Shown here in pieces: positions 47,652 through 59,872 of a stretch of 64,000 bases of DNA. The translations under genes were made by a program, and so were the position numbers. Numbering within the stretch: position 1 is the first letter of the stretch; each line of letters begins with the position of its first letter. Under the pieces are notes generated by a model that saw nothing but the letters and a program-made list of their open reading frames with translations, searched no databases and had not been told where the DNA came from. The stretch is from Lactuca virosa (lineage: Eukaryota > Streptophyta > Magnoliopsida > Asterales > Asteraceae): contig CAKMRJ010005523.1 of NCBI GenBank assembly GCA_928212115.1, positions 96,585,360 through 96,649,359 on the forward strand, written 5' to 3'.

Positions 47652-49668
47652 AGTAACATCCTCTTTCGGGTCGTTTCTTAATTCGGGGTCGTGATCCAAA
47701 GTTCGATCATGAAAAGGGTTTTGGGCTTTGAGGGATGGAAGTTTAGATTTTATTGAAGGTTAATAATGTTAGTTGTGAGGCCCAAACCCTTTGATTTGTG
47801 TGTTGGATCGAAGGGTAGAAAGGGAAAAGTTATAGATTAGGCTTCCTGCGAGGGTTATGGTTTTACTTCGGTTTGTGGTAAGTCAAAAGTAACTATATAG
47901 GATTGTGGGGTTCTTCAATACCTATCTATACATATAAATAACGCCAAAATTGGAGTTAAATGAAGAAGTTATGGCGGCTTGAAATTGGGTTGGATTTTTA
48001 GAGTACGGCCCATACGTTAGGCGTACATGGTGAGTACGCAGGGCGTACTTATGCTGACCTCAAAACCCAAAATTTTAGGGTTTAGACCTTATTTAAACAC
48101 CTTAATCCATTTGAGGCCTCTTCATGATCAACCTCCACTCTCCCTAAAGTAGTTATTTCGAAACCCTAGCTACTTTGTGAAGATCTTGATCATTTTAAGT
48201 GAGTTTTGTGTGTTTTGGGGAATAAGGAATCGATTAAAGTAGCATTGTTGAGTTTAGAGCTTGAAGATCCAGAACTTTCATCCCATTTGCAAGCCTCGGA
48301 AGGTATAATACTTGAACCTTTATGATTCTTTGGTTTAGATCTAGGTTAGCTTAGAGTTTTCATGCTTTTGGTCTGATGGTTTTGGTTCTTGTGAGTAAAA
48401 GATACTATAGAGCTTGTGATTGTCATATCTTGTCATTATTGGGGATTTTAAGTCATAAAAATGGGATATTGATGGTTGTTTTTCACCCGTGCAAGGTTTT
48501 GGAGTTATTAGAGAATGTTAAGGAACTAGGGTTTGGTTTTCGACTCCATTAAGCCATGCAAAGTCATAAAGTCAGGAACTTTATGAATTTCGACATACAT
48601 TAGGTTCCGATCTGAGAGTTGGACATGTGGTCTTAAGGTATTAAGGACTCAAAGTGGATTTCGGCAGCTGCTTGAGTATGCAGGGCGTAAGTGCTGAGTA
48701 CGCAACGTGTAATGGGTTTTACACCATTTGTTTTTTGTGGAAATTCGGTACGTAGGGTGTAAGGAAGGAGTACGCATGGCATACTCCCAAAAAGGTAAAT
48801 GGATCATTTTTTAGGGCTTGGGCCATGTTTGGTTGAGGCTAGCTTGGAAGGGGTAGAATGGTCTTTTACCCTAGAGAGAGACTCTGTATTTCGGACCTTT
48901 GATTATGATTATTACCCTCATTCTTAACTATGGTTGATTTTTATATGTTGAGTGTGAGGAGCCTTCGTATCAACAACGTGTGTGTATGAGATTTGGCTAT
49001 CTTCAGATTGAGGTGAGTCTCTTCACTATACTCGTGGGTCTAAGGCACTAATTTTGGCCTACTGGATAATTTTTTTAGGATGATAGTTACCTTTGTGACA
49101 CTTGCTAATATGCCTGTATGTGCTTGTTGTCTTTGTGACTCTTGCTGATATGACTGCATGCTTAGTTGTAGAGGGTGAAATAGACCCGTTCGGTTGAAAA
49201 ATACCAATTGAGTCAGAAGGGACTCGAGGGGGGAGGAATAGACTCGGGTGAAATAAACTCGTTCGGTTGGAAAATACTGATTGAGTCGGTAGGGACTCGA
49301 GGGTGAAATAGACTCGTTCGTTTGAAAAATATTTGATTGAGTCGGAAGGGACTCGGGGGAGAAATAGACTCAAGGGATAAATAGACATGTTATTGCTTTG
49401 TGCTGATATGTATGAATTGTATGTGGTATTTTTGGGGAACTCACTAAGCTTCGTGCTTACGCTTTTATGTTTATGGTTTCAGCTACTTCTGTAAAGGGAA
49501 GGACCCAACGCGACTGCACAACACCCCCTAGAGTTTTCCATATTGGCTATTTATGTCTTATACTCTAATGTAAATTTTTTTATTGATATTGGTTGGATTT
49601 GGAATCAGTGTTTGTATGACTTTATGTTTTAAAATGAAAATTTTTCTATGAATTTTTGGGACATTACA
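47652..49668 (+). repeat. 5' LTR of F
   Basis: 2017 bp, AGTAACATCC (first T mutated) to GGGACATTACA. GTACGC-type words at 48003-48050 and 48675-48795. A TTATTTAAAC TATA-like box near 48088. A tandem repeat of about 56 bp at 49177-49380. Confidence 0.82.
49177..49380. repeat. 56-bp tandem repeat in LTR F
   Basis: Units start GAAATAGACTCG at 49177, 49250, 49305 and 49361, each with GATTGAGTCGG and GGGACTCGAGG. Absent from LTR A. Confidence 0.85.
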
Positions 49669-49671
49669 AGT

Positions 49672-49684
49672 TGGTATCAGAGCC
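49672..49684 (+). other. Primer binding site of F (tRNA-iMet)
   Basis: TGGTATCAGAGCC, perfect, three bases after the LTR end. Confidence 0.93.
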
Positions 49685-50596
49685 TTAGTTTTTGGGATTC
49701 AGGCATACCTTCGGGTGTGTCTGAACTCAAACTGAGGAATTGGTAATCTTTTTGAAAGAAAAGGAATTTTCTTAAGAATTTTTAATGAAGAAAAGGGATG
49801 CGATGCGTGAAATCAGCCGAGCTTAAGTAAGTGATTCCCAGAATACCCATACATGTTTTGTTATGTTATATGCTATGAGAATTTCATGCTAGATTAGGGC
49901 TAAGGATCTGCTTAGTATTGCATGATAGAATGCTAGGAGAGATGCTTTTATATGCCTGTTGTTTGAGCTTTTAGAGTTACATGATTGTATGGATATCTGA
50001 TGATTAGATAGAATGACCTGATTAGGTGATGCACTGTTAGATTTTTCGATGCTCGAATGTTGCTTGCTTTGTGCTTTGTGGTGTTCTTGTTGATACGAGT
50101 TAACTATTCAAGTGAATACGTTAATTTACATGCTGAAAAGGTTAAATAATCTCAGAGTGATTGATTTGGCCCTACTACGCAACTCTCGTCTGATTCTAAC
50201 TGTTTTAGGGTTGAGTCTTTTAGTCGAAGGATTATCTAAGCTTTGTTGCATGTAATTGTATTCATGAAGTATTTAATTGACATCAGTGGGAGTTTCTCAG
50301 CACCTGATGGCAGGGTGAGGTGATAAACCTAGGAGAGCCTAGGGAGTGTTTTAGTGGGTTGTGATGCCCCGTTTAGCGGGTACTCGGTATGCCAGTTTGA
50401 GAAGGTAACTTAGAGGATTTCGGATGATTCTTGAGGAAAGTATGGACAAGTGTGGAAGATAGTATTGGGCCCGTACTACTGAAAGCACATGATCCATACT
50501 CGAATCAAGAAAGGTCACAAAGATTCTAGGAAGCCTGTAGGATGAGGAACTTGTGGGTATTTTCTGATTATTATATGGATGCTTTACAAAATCGAT
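49685..50596 (+). other. 5' leader of F
   Basis: Non-coding, colinear with the leader of A, for example GGGCCCGTACTACTGAAAGC near 50469. No ORF. Confidence 0.6.
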
Positions 50597-52340
50597 ATGA
50601 GCACTCGTGGAGGTGGATCTGGTTCTAGTTCAGGCTCTGGTGTTGAGTCGATTGATGAGGCGATGTATGAGTTCACCCTGACACCCGCCGACATAGCTCC
50701 ATACCAGCCTCCTATGGTTTGTGGGAGGAATGCGAGGGTTCTAAGTTCTCATTGGATTAAGGAAATGGAAGGTGTTTTCCACACCAGTCCCTATCCCATA
50801 GAAGCCAAGCTTCAGTTTTCTTTGGTCCTCTTGCAACATACAGTAAGGAGTTTTTGGGACTTAATCACATAATCTATTACGTTTACTGAGTTAGAGTCTA
50901 TTTATTGGGATGAGTTTGTGACCTGGTTCAGTGCGGAGTTTGCACCAGCTATCGAGGTGCAACAGTTAGCAATAGAGTTTCAGGACCTTCACCAGACGAC
51001 CAAGACGGTGGTGGAGATCACCACCAAATTCAGCGAGAGAGCTTTATTGGTTACTCAGTACGTTGTGGATGAGGAAATGAAGAAGAAAAGGTACCATGAT
51101 ATGCTTGTTGGATTAGGTGTCTAAGTTCATAACTATTTCTGGAATGTACTTGACCCGGTTGGCATGGTCCATTTGGGTTGCATGGCATTGCAACACTTGG
51201 ATAGACTAAATGAGAGAAAGGACACTTATGGTTTATTAATATATTATAAGTTCTAATATATTAATAATATTATTTAATTATTATTGATCAAGAATTAATT
51301 TAGAATTAATTTGGTGATCAAAATTGAGACTAATTAAATATACGGGGTTGATTGTGTAAATCATCCATTCTTTTATAGTGGGCTAATGATCCATGGTTTA
51401 TTAAGTTGGGCTAAAACCCATAAGGTGCTCCATGGATAGTCCATGGAGGTTATAAACCCATGGATCATGGAATATGAAAAGCCATGTCAATTAGGGTTTA
51501 CATGGTGTAACCCTACTTGTGACACAACTATAAAAGGACCCCATGGGCTACCAAAATCGGCACTATGTGTAGAACAAGAGGGCTAGCTGATTCTGAGTGA
51601 GTGTGGACTTCTCTCAAGGTTATTCCAAGTGTTGTGGTGTTGTGTGAAACATTTGAGGCATCACACTTGAGGTGATAGGCTCACAAGGTTCTCAAGGAAT
51701 CCAAGCAACAAGAAAGGTATGTTCTCCTACTAGCTTTTATGTTTCAAAGTTCCCCATGTCATGCTAGTTAGGTTAAGAACCTTGGAAAATCAAATTTGCA
51801 TGTATCTTTGTAAAACATAGATCCAAGGTTTCTAGGGTTGCATGTACACCTTAGGAGTGTAAGAATGCTCAAAACCCTACAATGCTGCGAGATGATATTA
51901 GGGAATTTGTGATCATATCCAATTGCAAGACCCTAGAGGACATGATTGCTAGATCCCGAGAATGAGAGATTGAGTTACAGCTTCGGTTGAAGCGCGGGCC
52001 GGAGCAGGTTTAGACCACAATAGGCCAGGTGAAGAGGCCCAAGTGTTAGGATTCACAATTGGGAGGTTATCAAGGTCGGGGCCATTGTGCCAAGTATGGG
52101 ACGACTCACGAGGGGAACTGTCGTGAGAAAGGAAGGGGTTGTTTTAGTTGCGGCCAGATTTGGTCATTTTAGCAGGGATTGTCCTTGAGGCCTGATTTCG
52201 ATGTGTCTTCACTGTAATCAGGTTGGCCACAAAAGGTTGACTGTCCAAGAGTGAAGTAGTGAGAGCACCTTCTTTAGCTACATTGAGGATTACTGACGAC
52301 CATGAGGGCAGGGTGGAAGCTCCAACAGTGAGGAGATAAG
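50597..52340 (+). pseudogene. Gypsy gag of F, interrupted by a solo LTR
   Basis: Starts MSTRGGGSGSSSGSG at 50597. The capsid domain runs through WIKEMEGVFHTSPYPIEAKLQFS, a TAA at 50870-50872 (same frame continues), WDEFVTWFSAEFAPAIEVQQ, ITTKFSERALLVTQYV and RYHDML, where the solo LTR (51106-51881) enters. After it the frame resumes with RDDIREF-type sequence and zinc knuckles near 52085-52250 (CFSCGQI and CLHCNQVGHK pieces with small indels). Retrotransposon gag of the gypsy type; packages RNA in particles. Not functional now. Confidence 0.82.
51101..51886 (+). repeat. Copia-type solo LTR in gag F, TSD ATGCT
   Basis: 51106-51881, 776 bp, TGTTGGATTAGG to AAAACCCTACA, flanked by ATGCT at 51101-51105 and 51882-51886. 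Its first 20 bases, TGTTGGATTAGGTGTCTAAG, match the outer LTR end of B read on the element strand, so it belongs to the B/D superfamily in plus orientation. TATA box TATAAAAG at 51529-51536. Short frames (51106 onward) are not genes. Confidence 0.9.
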
Positions 52341-54630
52341 CATCGCAGTTTTAGGCATAGAGACCCGAGTTTCATCTGATGCTATTGTAGGTATTTTTTA
52401 TTTTCACTCTCGTCGTGCTTTATTATATTATTTCTTTTGGTCATATGCCTGTGTATGTGATACGTTACGTTCGGTTTAGTTAAGTCCACACCCAAGGATC
52501 ATAGTTCTTTATGACTGCCTGGTTATTGTTATCAGAGGAGCTTCATATGCCATTTTGCATACCGAGAGTCATGATTGAAGAGTAGTCGGTTGATTTGGCG
52601 GTAGGCGTCAGTTCGGAAGGCGGCAAGTAGCGATGGTGTGAGCATAGACAGAAGCAGTCTGAGTGTCATGCTTGGAGGACCAGCAATCGGATCAATATGT
52701 TAGATTCAACATGATGGGTCGGAAGTAGTTGCAATTTAAGTTCGTTGGATAATTGGAATTCGAGATGGTTGAGATCTTTCATGGTTAAGAGGTGTAATGG
52801 ATTGATCAGAATGCGAGTGCAAGGCGAGATGCTGTCAGGTTCATGTTTTCAGTGATATGCGTGTAATCCTCACATCCTAAGATTTTAGGATGAGATCTCA
52901 TGGTAGTTGGATGTCCCTTCTAGGACAATAACGTGAGAGTTTAAAGGTACTTGTGTTTCTCTGGATGGATGTTCGTTGCTAGTTGTCTAGCTTTCAACCA
53001 ACCACTGCCTTTAGTAGGGTATGAGTGGTGGTGACCTATCACTCTTGGGTGTGGGTGATACAACGTTCGCATGGATTTATTTCAGCCATGGGATTGTCAA
53101 GGGAAATCAGATTATATCCGTTGGCGATGTTTTGATTACATTGATCTTTCGGCAAGTGAGTTGTTGGATTGGTGATCCGTCCGTTCCGATAAAGGGTGGT
53201 TTAGTCGTTATTCATCGTCAATTAGGGTTGTGAAATGGTTCGAAAATCCATCGATTTTGAGGTTAGCAGAGTGCAGTTGAATCCAAGTGGGGGAGAACCG
53301 TTTGGATTAATGGGAAAAAATTCGGGTGTGAAACTAGGAGGATTTTCACACCCTAGGCAAGTGAGTAGCCAGTTAGGTTCGGGTATGAGTCAAGGATTAT
53401 GCAAGGCATAATGTAAGTGGTCGGTTTTAATCAGGGAAGCAAAGTTTGAAGATTCAGGGTTATCTCGTTGAGGACATGAAGCAGCTATTATGGCACATGA
53501 TGGATTCGTGACTAGATTCAGGGTGAGGGTTGTGTTAGAACCTCTCTGCCTGTTCTTGTCTGATGAAGGCTTTGGGGTACGAAGCACGAACCGAACACCT
53601 GCTTGGGATATAGTCGTATGAGGTTTCAACTTATGATTGATTATAGTTTGGTATGGCAGATGGGTAACAAGACCATGGGTTGGGTCCATGGCTGTTGTGG
53701 AGTTGTAAGACTACGGGGTGACCCGTAACATTCACTAGATTGGTAGGCAATGGTAAAAGTGTAGTAAGACTGCGGGGTGGCCCATAGCATTCACTAGATT
53801 GGTAGGAAGTGGTAGAAGTGTTGTAAGACTGTACGGTGGCCCTTAGCATTCACTATATTGGTAGGTTGTGATAGAAGTGATGTAAGATGTGGGGTGGCAT
53901 ATAGCATTCACTAGGTTGTTAAGATGTTAAGGAGATGTTGAAGGCCTACGATATGGCTAGTATCCTTCACTAGTTTGAGTTAGACCATCACATGGTTGGT
54001 TGCGAGACTGTGGAAGGGCCACATCATTCATTGGATTTAGGTAGGGTATTGGCCGATTTGGAACCGGTCGTGATGTAAGACTATGGTTGGGCCGATATCA
54101 TTCACCTGGAATGAAGTGAATTATCTAGCATTCGTGTGGTCGTTGGTTATGTTGGGTTATGTATTAGCTTGGAACCAAAGATTGAGACTCATGTTGGGAG
54201 TCACCCTTGCTTTCGGGTACAGGGGTTATCAACATTGGTGAATGTTTGAGGGTTTTGTTCCTCCGGAATCAGTGGGATAATTCAAGGACGAAGAGGTTTG
54301 TTGGTCTGGGTTGCAGAATGAAGTCATTTTTGGTTGTGTTTCGAAGTGGTTCTGTCTGTCTGGACGTCAGACATGGTATTGGTTTTTCGGATTTTAGGTA
54401 GAGTAGTGATGGTTACTCTTCATTGGTTAAAGTTGGTTTCGCAAGGTTCGTTTCTTCGTCAGGGTATATGATTTCTACTAAGGCTGGGGTTTGATTGCAA
54501 TATTGAAGGGCAGTCGTCGGTATGAGGCGACATCGCAACCCTAATTGGATTTCCAAGAAGTTTATGTCTGGATCGGCTTGTGTGACGGAAGAAGTAGTAG
54601 GGAATGATTTCGAGGACGAAATCTAATTTA
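52341..54630 (+). other. Non-coding 3' domain of F (no pol)
   Basis: 2.3 kb homologous to 28878-30918 of A, no protease, RT or integrase motif. The 70- to 99-codon frames here are chance frames. Confidence 0.7.
53694..54110 (+). repeat. 61-bp TGTAAGACT tandem repeat in F
   Basis: Four clear units (start of TAAGACT at about 53706, 53765, 53824 and 53883), each with GGGGTGGCCCATAGCATTCACTAG-type sequence shortened here to its core GGGGTGGCCCATAGCATTCA, plus degenerate units to 54110. Confidence 0.85.
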
Positions 54631-54643
54631 AGTAAGGGAGAGT
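54631..54643 (+). other. Polypurine tract of F
   Basis: AGTAAGGGAGAGT immediately before TGTAACACC. Confidence 0.85.
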
Positions 54644-54726
54644 TGTAACACCTTCTTTTGGGTCGTTTCTTAATTCGGGGGCGTGATCCGAAGTTCGATC
54701 ATGAAAAGGGTTTTGGGCTTTAAGGG
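54644..54726 (+). repeat. 3' LTR of F, first 83 bp
   Basis: TGTAACACCTTCTTTTGGGT onward matches the 5' LTR of F up to GGGCTTTAAGGG, where E begins. The last five bases, AAGGG, are the likely TSD of E. Confidence 0.85.
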
Positions 54727-55040
54727 TGTTAGAACAAAGTTCTTTTAGGATCGTTAGATTCTATGCAAGCAAACAGTTAAGAATGTAATCAAGAACACAA
54801 GAATGGCTTTGAATATGTCGTATGATTAATACTTCAACACCTCAGAAGAGCTCGATTAAGAACTTCGACTGTAGAGGTGTTTAGGGTTACAAAAAAACAA
54901 TGAACGTAATTATCAACCTCTTAACTAATGCATACATGCATGCATATTTATAGTATAACCCTACTAGATAATCACGGATGGACAGGCCCAATCCGGATAC
55001 AAAACAAAAAGCCCAAGACGCAACACAATTAGACTCAACA
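54727..55040 (-). repeat. 3' LTR of E
   Basis: 314 bp, TGTTAGAAC to GACTCAACA. Minus-strand TATA box (TATAAATA) at 54945-54952. The matching 5' LTR is outside the window, so the right border rests on the adjacent polypurine tract. Confidence 0.85.
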
Positions 55041-55056
55041 ATCTCCCCCTTTGTGT
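55041..55056 (-). other. Polypurine tract of E
   Basis: ATCTCCCCCTTTGTGT, that is ACACAAAGGGGGAGAT on the element strand, next to the LTR. Confidence 0.88.
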
Positions 55057-55072
55057 CAATGGGACCGAAAGC

Positions 55073-56488
55073 TCACTTCGGTTGAGCTGCAGAAGTCTTC
55101 TTTATTGTTTTGAACACCTTCGGAATGATAGCCAACAAATGATGACGGAACGTTATATACCACCGAAGCATGTCAGTAAAAATTTTCTTGTCAGCTTCTG
55201 AGTTCTGCTTGCACCGATGTATAATGTTGATGATGTGCTCCAAGCAGTCAGTTGAAAATAAATGTTTATCAACAAGAGCGAACAAAAATTTGTGAGCTTC
55301 GCCTTTTGTAAACATCACAGTGAGATGTTTTGAATCTATTTGGCCCATCTTCATCTTATTCACATCTCCTGGTTTCGATGTTGGCTTGATGGTCGGTTTC
55401 TTGTTCATTACTTTCGCTATTTCTTGATCCATAGCTGCAACCTCATGGATGTAAGAAGCCAACATCCTCTTCAAGTGCTCCAAAATCGGTTCATATTCCC
55501 TCGGATTTGTAAGCAGAATATTGAATAATAAAATCCAATCATGAGGGTTTAGATTCGGAAGATCTGCTAGAGATATAATCGACACCGAGTTTGCAGAACC
55601 TCGTGTGATTTTGAAATTGACATTTACAAATCTCCCAGCAGACGTAGGTTTCAGTACCTTGACAGTGATTATTTTCTGTGCGCTCCATGTCAAGTACTGA
55701 GGTTGTCCATACTTCAGATAGAAATCAATAAGCTCTCGGTCAACCTTTGGATGAGGCAAAGGAACCTCAGCAGTCGAATCAAAGCAGTGGAACGTGAATG
55801 CCTTTCGTGTGATTGGCATGTCGAACTGCGAGTCCTTAGAATTATCACAGTCAAAAGAAGCAACAGGTTCCAACCAATAAATACTTGGAAACTCTATAGC
55901 TTGATTGATAAGTGCCTCTTTAGTCCATAAGGGAAACAAGGCCTTCTTGCAGTTCAAGGCTTCTTCTTCTTCCTTGTTTCTCCTTTCCCTCTCCTCTGCG
56001 TCCCTTGCAACCTTCAAGGTTTCATCAAGCTCTTTGTCTCTCTTCTTTCGCTTGAGAGCCTCAGCAATAGTTTCACCGGATTCGTTACTGCTATCATCAT
56101 CAATCTCCTTTTGCTTTTCTTGTCGACCAGAACCTGAAGCTACATTATCCTTCAGTTCGGTTGTAACTTTGACCTTTGGTTGAGCAGTTTCGGTTTCAGT
56201 CTTAACCTTCGGTTGATGAGCACCCTCTCCCCCTTGTTTTGGAGCAATAAATCTCTCCGAAACACCCTTCATCTCGTGTAACAATGCAAGGGCGGGAAGA
56301 AGTTTTGTTGTAAGATGATTCTGAATGGTCAAAGTGAGGATAGGATCATGAGCACCAAGAATGTTGGTAAGCATATCCTTCACATCCCCTGCACAGCTGC
56401 GAAAAACAGCTCTTTCGGTCTTTAACAAAGAAATTTCTTTTTCTGCTTGGGCTAGCTGCACTTTCTGTACTTCAACCATGGATGTTTA
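55073..56488 (-). pseudogene. Env-like protein of E, C-terminal half
   Basis: An open frame of 468 codons (56479-55073) in the same frame as the upstream piece, from which it is separated only by a TAA at 56486-56488. The start is heptad-like (VEVQKVQLAQAEKEISLLKTE), followed by an acidic and serine-rich stretch, a charged coiled-coil segment (EALKRKKRDKELDETLKVARDAEERERRNKEEEEA, here named by its span of about residues 140-175) and a globular-looking C-terminal half. I see no transmembrane segment or signal peptide. It belongs to the downstream ORF of Sireviruses, conventionally called env-like; its function is unknown. Confidence 0.7.
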
Positions 56489-58483
56489 GCGAGCAAGTTC
56501 TTCCTTCAAAGCACTTTCTTTCACCAAATCAGCATGAAGAGATTCAAGTAAAGAATTCACTGAACTGATAAGTGAAGAGTTATCGGCTTGGATAGAGGAA
56601 CGCACAGCCTCAAACTTAGTTTGTTCTTCTTGAAGAGACTTGGAGAAAGAATCCACAGAAGCATTTACCTTTGCTGCATTTGTATCAGCATGCCCTTTAA
56701 GTGACTCAAGAAAAATCTGAGTACTATGTACAATTTCAGTAACATCAGTGGTGGCGTTTTTGCAAGAGGAGGTAGACCCATTAACAGCTTTGGTGGATTT
56801 TTCAATGGAATCGGTGTATTGTTCTAGAGCTGTATCCAGAAAAGCCTTGAGTACAACACCACTGTATGACTTGCTGTCCTCAAGCAATTTATCAAGCTTG
56901 TCGTGAATGCTCTGCAGATTTTGTCTTGTGACTGGAGCATCATCATCCTCATCAGTAGGAAGCCTATAGGGACTGAAGTATGTAGAATCATACTCATCAT
57001 TAGCACCACCGAGAGTGGCATCGGAGTCGGTTGAAGGTGAGGGTGAAAGGGGTGTAGAAGTAACTGGGGGTTCTGTTTTAGTAGTCGTCCCCGTATCAGA
57101 TACGTTGACTCCTATTGTCGGTTCAGGAATAGTGGTGGTAGTGGATTGGGAAAAAATAGGAGTTGAGATGGGAGTTGTAGAAATAGGAATAGACGAAACT
57201 GGTGGTGATGCTAAGGAAGTTGTTGTTGGAGATGTGGTAGATGGGGGAATAGGAGGAACCGAAACTGGAACTATATGTTTCGGTGATGGAGGTGGGGTTG
57301 GAAGTTTGTTATGAGGAGATTCGGTTGGAGTAGGAGATCGGGGAGGAGTGTTACCTCTCAGTGATGCACGACGAATTTCCTCTTCTTCACCTTCCTCGTC
57401 ATTTTCTGAGCTAGGAGGAGTAGGACTCTTGGACCTTTTTGCCATCTTTTTAATCTTCTTCGGTTTAGAAGAATCCCCTGTATCAGACTTTCGCTTCTTG
57501 GACTTGGAAGTCTTAGACTTATCATCCTCTTTTGGCTCTTTCTTGGTAGAAATCCGTTTACCTCGGTTACTCGGCTTGTCAACAGCATCTAGGGCAGCCT
57601 GCTGTTTAGGAGATAGAACTCTCGGTTCCTTGGGAGGAAGTTTTCGATAATCAGCTATGAGTTTACTTTCGGCTGTAACACATCTATACATTGTCTCAGG
57701 GATAGAGCCAATGTGAGGGAACTTCAGAGAATCGGAAATTATGATTTTCTTGGTGTGAAACGTAGCAATAGACGCAACTAGGGCATCCTTCATCACCGGA
57801 ATTTCCAAAGAATTTATCGCCCTTCTGGTAATGAGAGTCCAGAATCGTGCACATGAAATTTCAGAATGCCTCGTTGTAGTGTTGAGGCTTTGCACCACTT
57901 GAGAGCAGATGATCGTCCCATAATCAAGATTGAGACCATTGTAAAGGCCGTAGAGAAGGGTTAGGAAAGCCTTGTTGGTGCCATCAGATCCAGCATTTCT
58001 CTCCGCCAAACTCTTGATAAGAAGAGTAAGCAGTCCATTCCATGGGGACGGTAGGCAGGACTTCTTAACCTTCGTTATTGTTGTAAGCACGTCAGTGTAT
58101 CCCATTTCGTATAGCATCGAGAAAATCTGAGTGGTGGTGATGAAATCGGGTGAAATCACAGATGAATCCACAGCGAGGTGCAACAAGGAACAAAATCTCC
58201 ATTTTGAAATAGAAGCCTTTTTAGAATGGATTAGAAAGTAGATTCTTTCCTTGTTCTTGTCATATGAGGCAGTAGAATAAACTTGTGATAGAAGGGACAT
58301 CGGAACAGCTTCCACCTATGTTAGGGCTAGAACCAGTGGAGAATACTTCAAACACTCAACCACCTGCAGCATATACGAGTCGTACAGAAACGGATTGAGT
58401 TCAATAATCATGTTCTGATTGGGCTTGATCGAAAGCAATGTGGACGAAGCAGTCTGATCGTGAACAGATGAAGAAGTTGCCAT
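56489..58483 (-). pseudogene. Env-like protein of E, N-terminal half
   Basis: The likely start is the ATG at 58483 (MATSSSVHDQTASS); the frame is open but for a TAG at 58316-58318. After this come 609 open codons to 56489. Visible parts are an N-terminal domain of about 210 residues (IHSKKASISKWRFCSLLHL, NAGSDGTNKAFLTLLYGLYN), a very basic segment (KSKTSKSKKRKSDTG, KPKKIKKMAKR) that looks like a nuclear localisation signal, a Pro/Ser/Thr-rich linker of over 100 residues and a C-terminal helical region. No hydrophobic membrane span is seen. Plus-strand frames across it are shadows. Confidence 0.7.
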
Positions 58484-59802
58484 TGTTGATCGAAGAAAGA
58501 AGATGAACAGTTTGAAACTTGCCTTGTAATTTTGAGAGAAGTTGTTGCTGGTAAAAGACAAATAAAAGTAGAAACCCCTTATATACCGTTGCTAGGAGAG
58601 AAAAAAATCATCATGATAATGACGCGGTCACTGAAACGTCGCCTGAAAAAGCGCGATGTGACAGGTTGGTTACTCCCAGGTATACGTCAGCACGCGTGGG
58701 TAGCTCGACCGTTCAAATTCACGTGCCCAAATCCTTATCGTCAATCGTTGTTTGAAATTCAGTTTCACTCCAAGATGTAGAATTACCCCTGTTTCGCCAA
58801 AAAATAAACACAAATCGAATCAACAGCAACCAGAATGTTGGAAAATTAAAATTTTCGTGCAATAGAGTGACAAAAGATAAAGAAATAAAGCAAATGTGTA
58901 TTGGATGTGAGTGATGTCTCATTATAAGACAGAAAGCAGGGGATCCCGGGCAAGAATCGCTTCCTTCAAAGTCAAGAGAGACTTGAAGTGCTTGTGTGGG
59001 TTCCCGTGAAATAACGATCAAATGTTTGTAGAGAAACATTGAAAGGCTTCTTTTTAAGTCATCTGCTTAAGGTAGCTTATCTTCAACCGAACGTCGATGC
59101 TTAACATAAGACCAAACATTGGAAGAAGTACTCGTGAGACCAAAGTGGTCTGTTGAACAAGTAGGTGGAATATATTTTATAGTGACTAAACATTGGAAGA
59201 AACTGGATCTTTATGGGAAGAAAAAGCCTTGGTGTTAGACAAATTCATAAAAGATCACTCAAAAATAAAAATGAGATTTCATTCGGTAACCAGTAACATC
59301 TTGAATATGACAATTCACCGTCAATTCGTTGTTGGTATTGGATTGTGGGTTTCACTCAGTACGTGGTATACATATCTAAGATCATAAACACAAATTTTGT
59401 GCAACCATAAACCTCAGTGGTAAAAACTGAGAGTCTCAAGGGTTACAGTGATGAACCGAAAGTTGATGGAGAAAGTAAGGAGGGTGGTTAAGGAACCGAA
59501 AGTACCTTCTGCTATAAAGACGTGACTAAGCAGAAAAACTCTTAACTCATATGAGAAGAGTAAGGTAGCTCTAGACTGAGTTGATCGGAACAGCCTACTT
59601 GGGAAGAAACGATAGGTAGAGATCGAATCATTAAGGCCTTGCTCTAAGTCGTAGAGGCTTTGGTCAACATGCTGCAGTATGCTTCTAGGGACCCTTAACT
59701 AGTTCTTATGGAAATAATTATACCTGTCTTAGCTCCAAATTCTGTTGCACTGATACACGTGGGACCTAATGAAAGGAACAAACAAACAAACACACCACAA
59801 AA

Positions 59803-59832
59803 ATATATATAATATATAATATATATATATAT

Positions 59833-59866
<34 letters not shown>

Positions 59867-59871
59867 ATATA
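59803..59871. repeat. (TA)n microsatellite in E
   Basis: Imperfect TA tract with interspersed ATT. Frames here encode only Ile and Tyr. Confidence 0.95.
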
Positions 59872-59872
59872 T

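Larger units (their letters stand above)
47652..54726 (+). mobile_element. Gypsy element F (gag-only), same family as A
   Basis: 5' LTR 47652-49668, primer site, leader, gag (50597-52340, broken by a solo LTR), non-coding 3' domain with tandem repeats, polypurine tract and the first 83 bp of the 3' LTR (54644-54726), where E is inserted. The remainder should lie beyond the right window edge. Like A it has no pol. Confidence 0.83.

Noticed and set aside
54207..54401. Small ORF in the 3' domain of F, similar region in A at 30713-30895
   Set aside because: The two do not preserve a common reading frame, so coding is not supported.
57015..57650. Plus-strand ORFs of about 100 codons (57015-57314, 57348-57650)
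   Set aside because: Antisense shadows of the Pro/Ser/Thr-rich and lysine-rich parts of the env-like frame of E.
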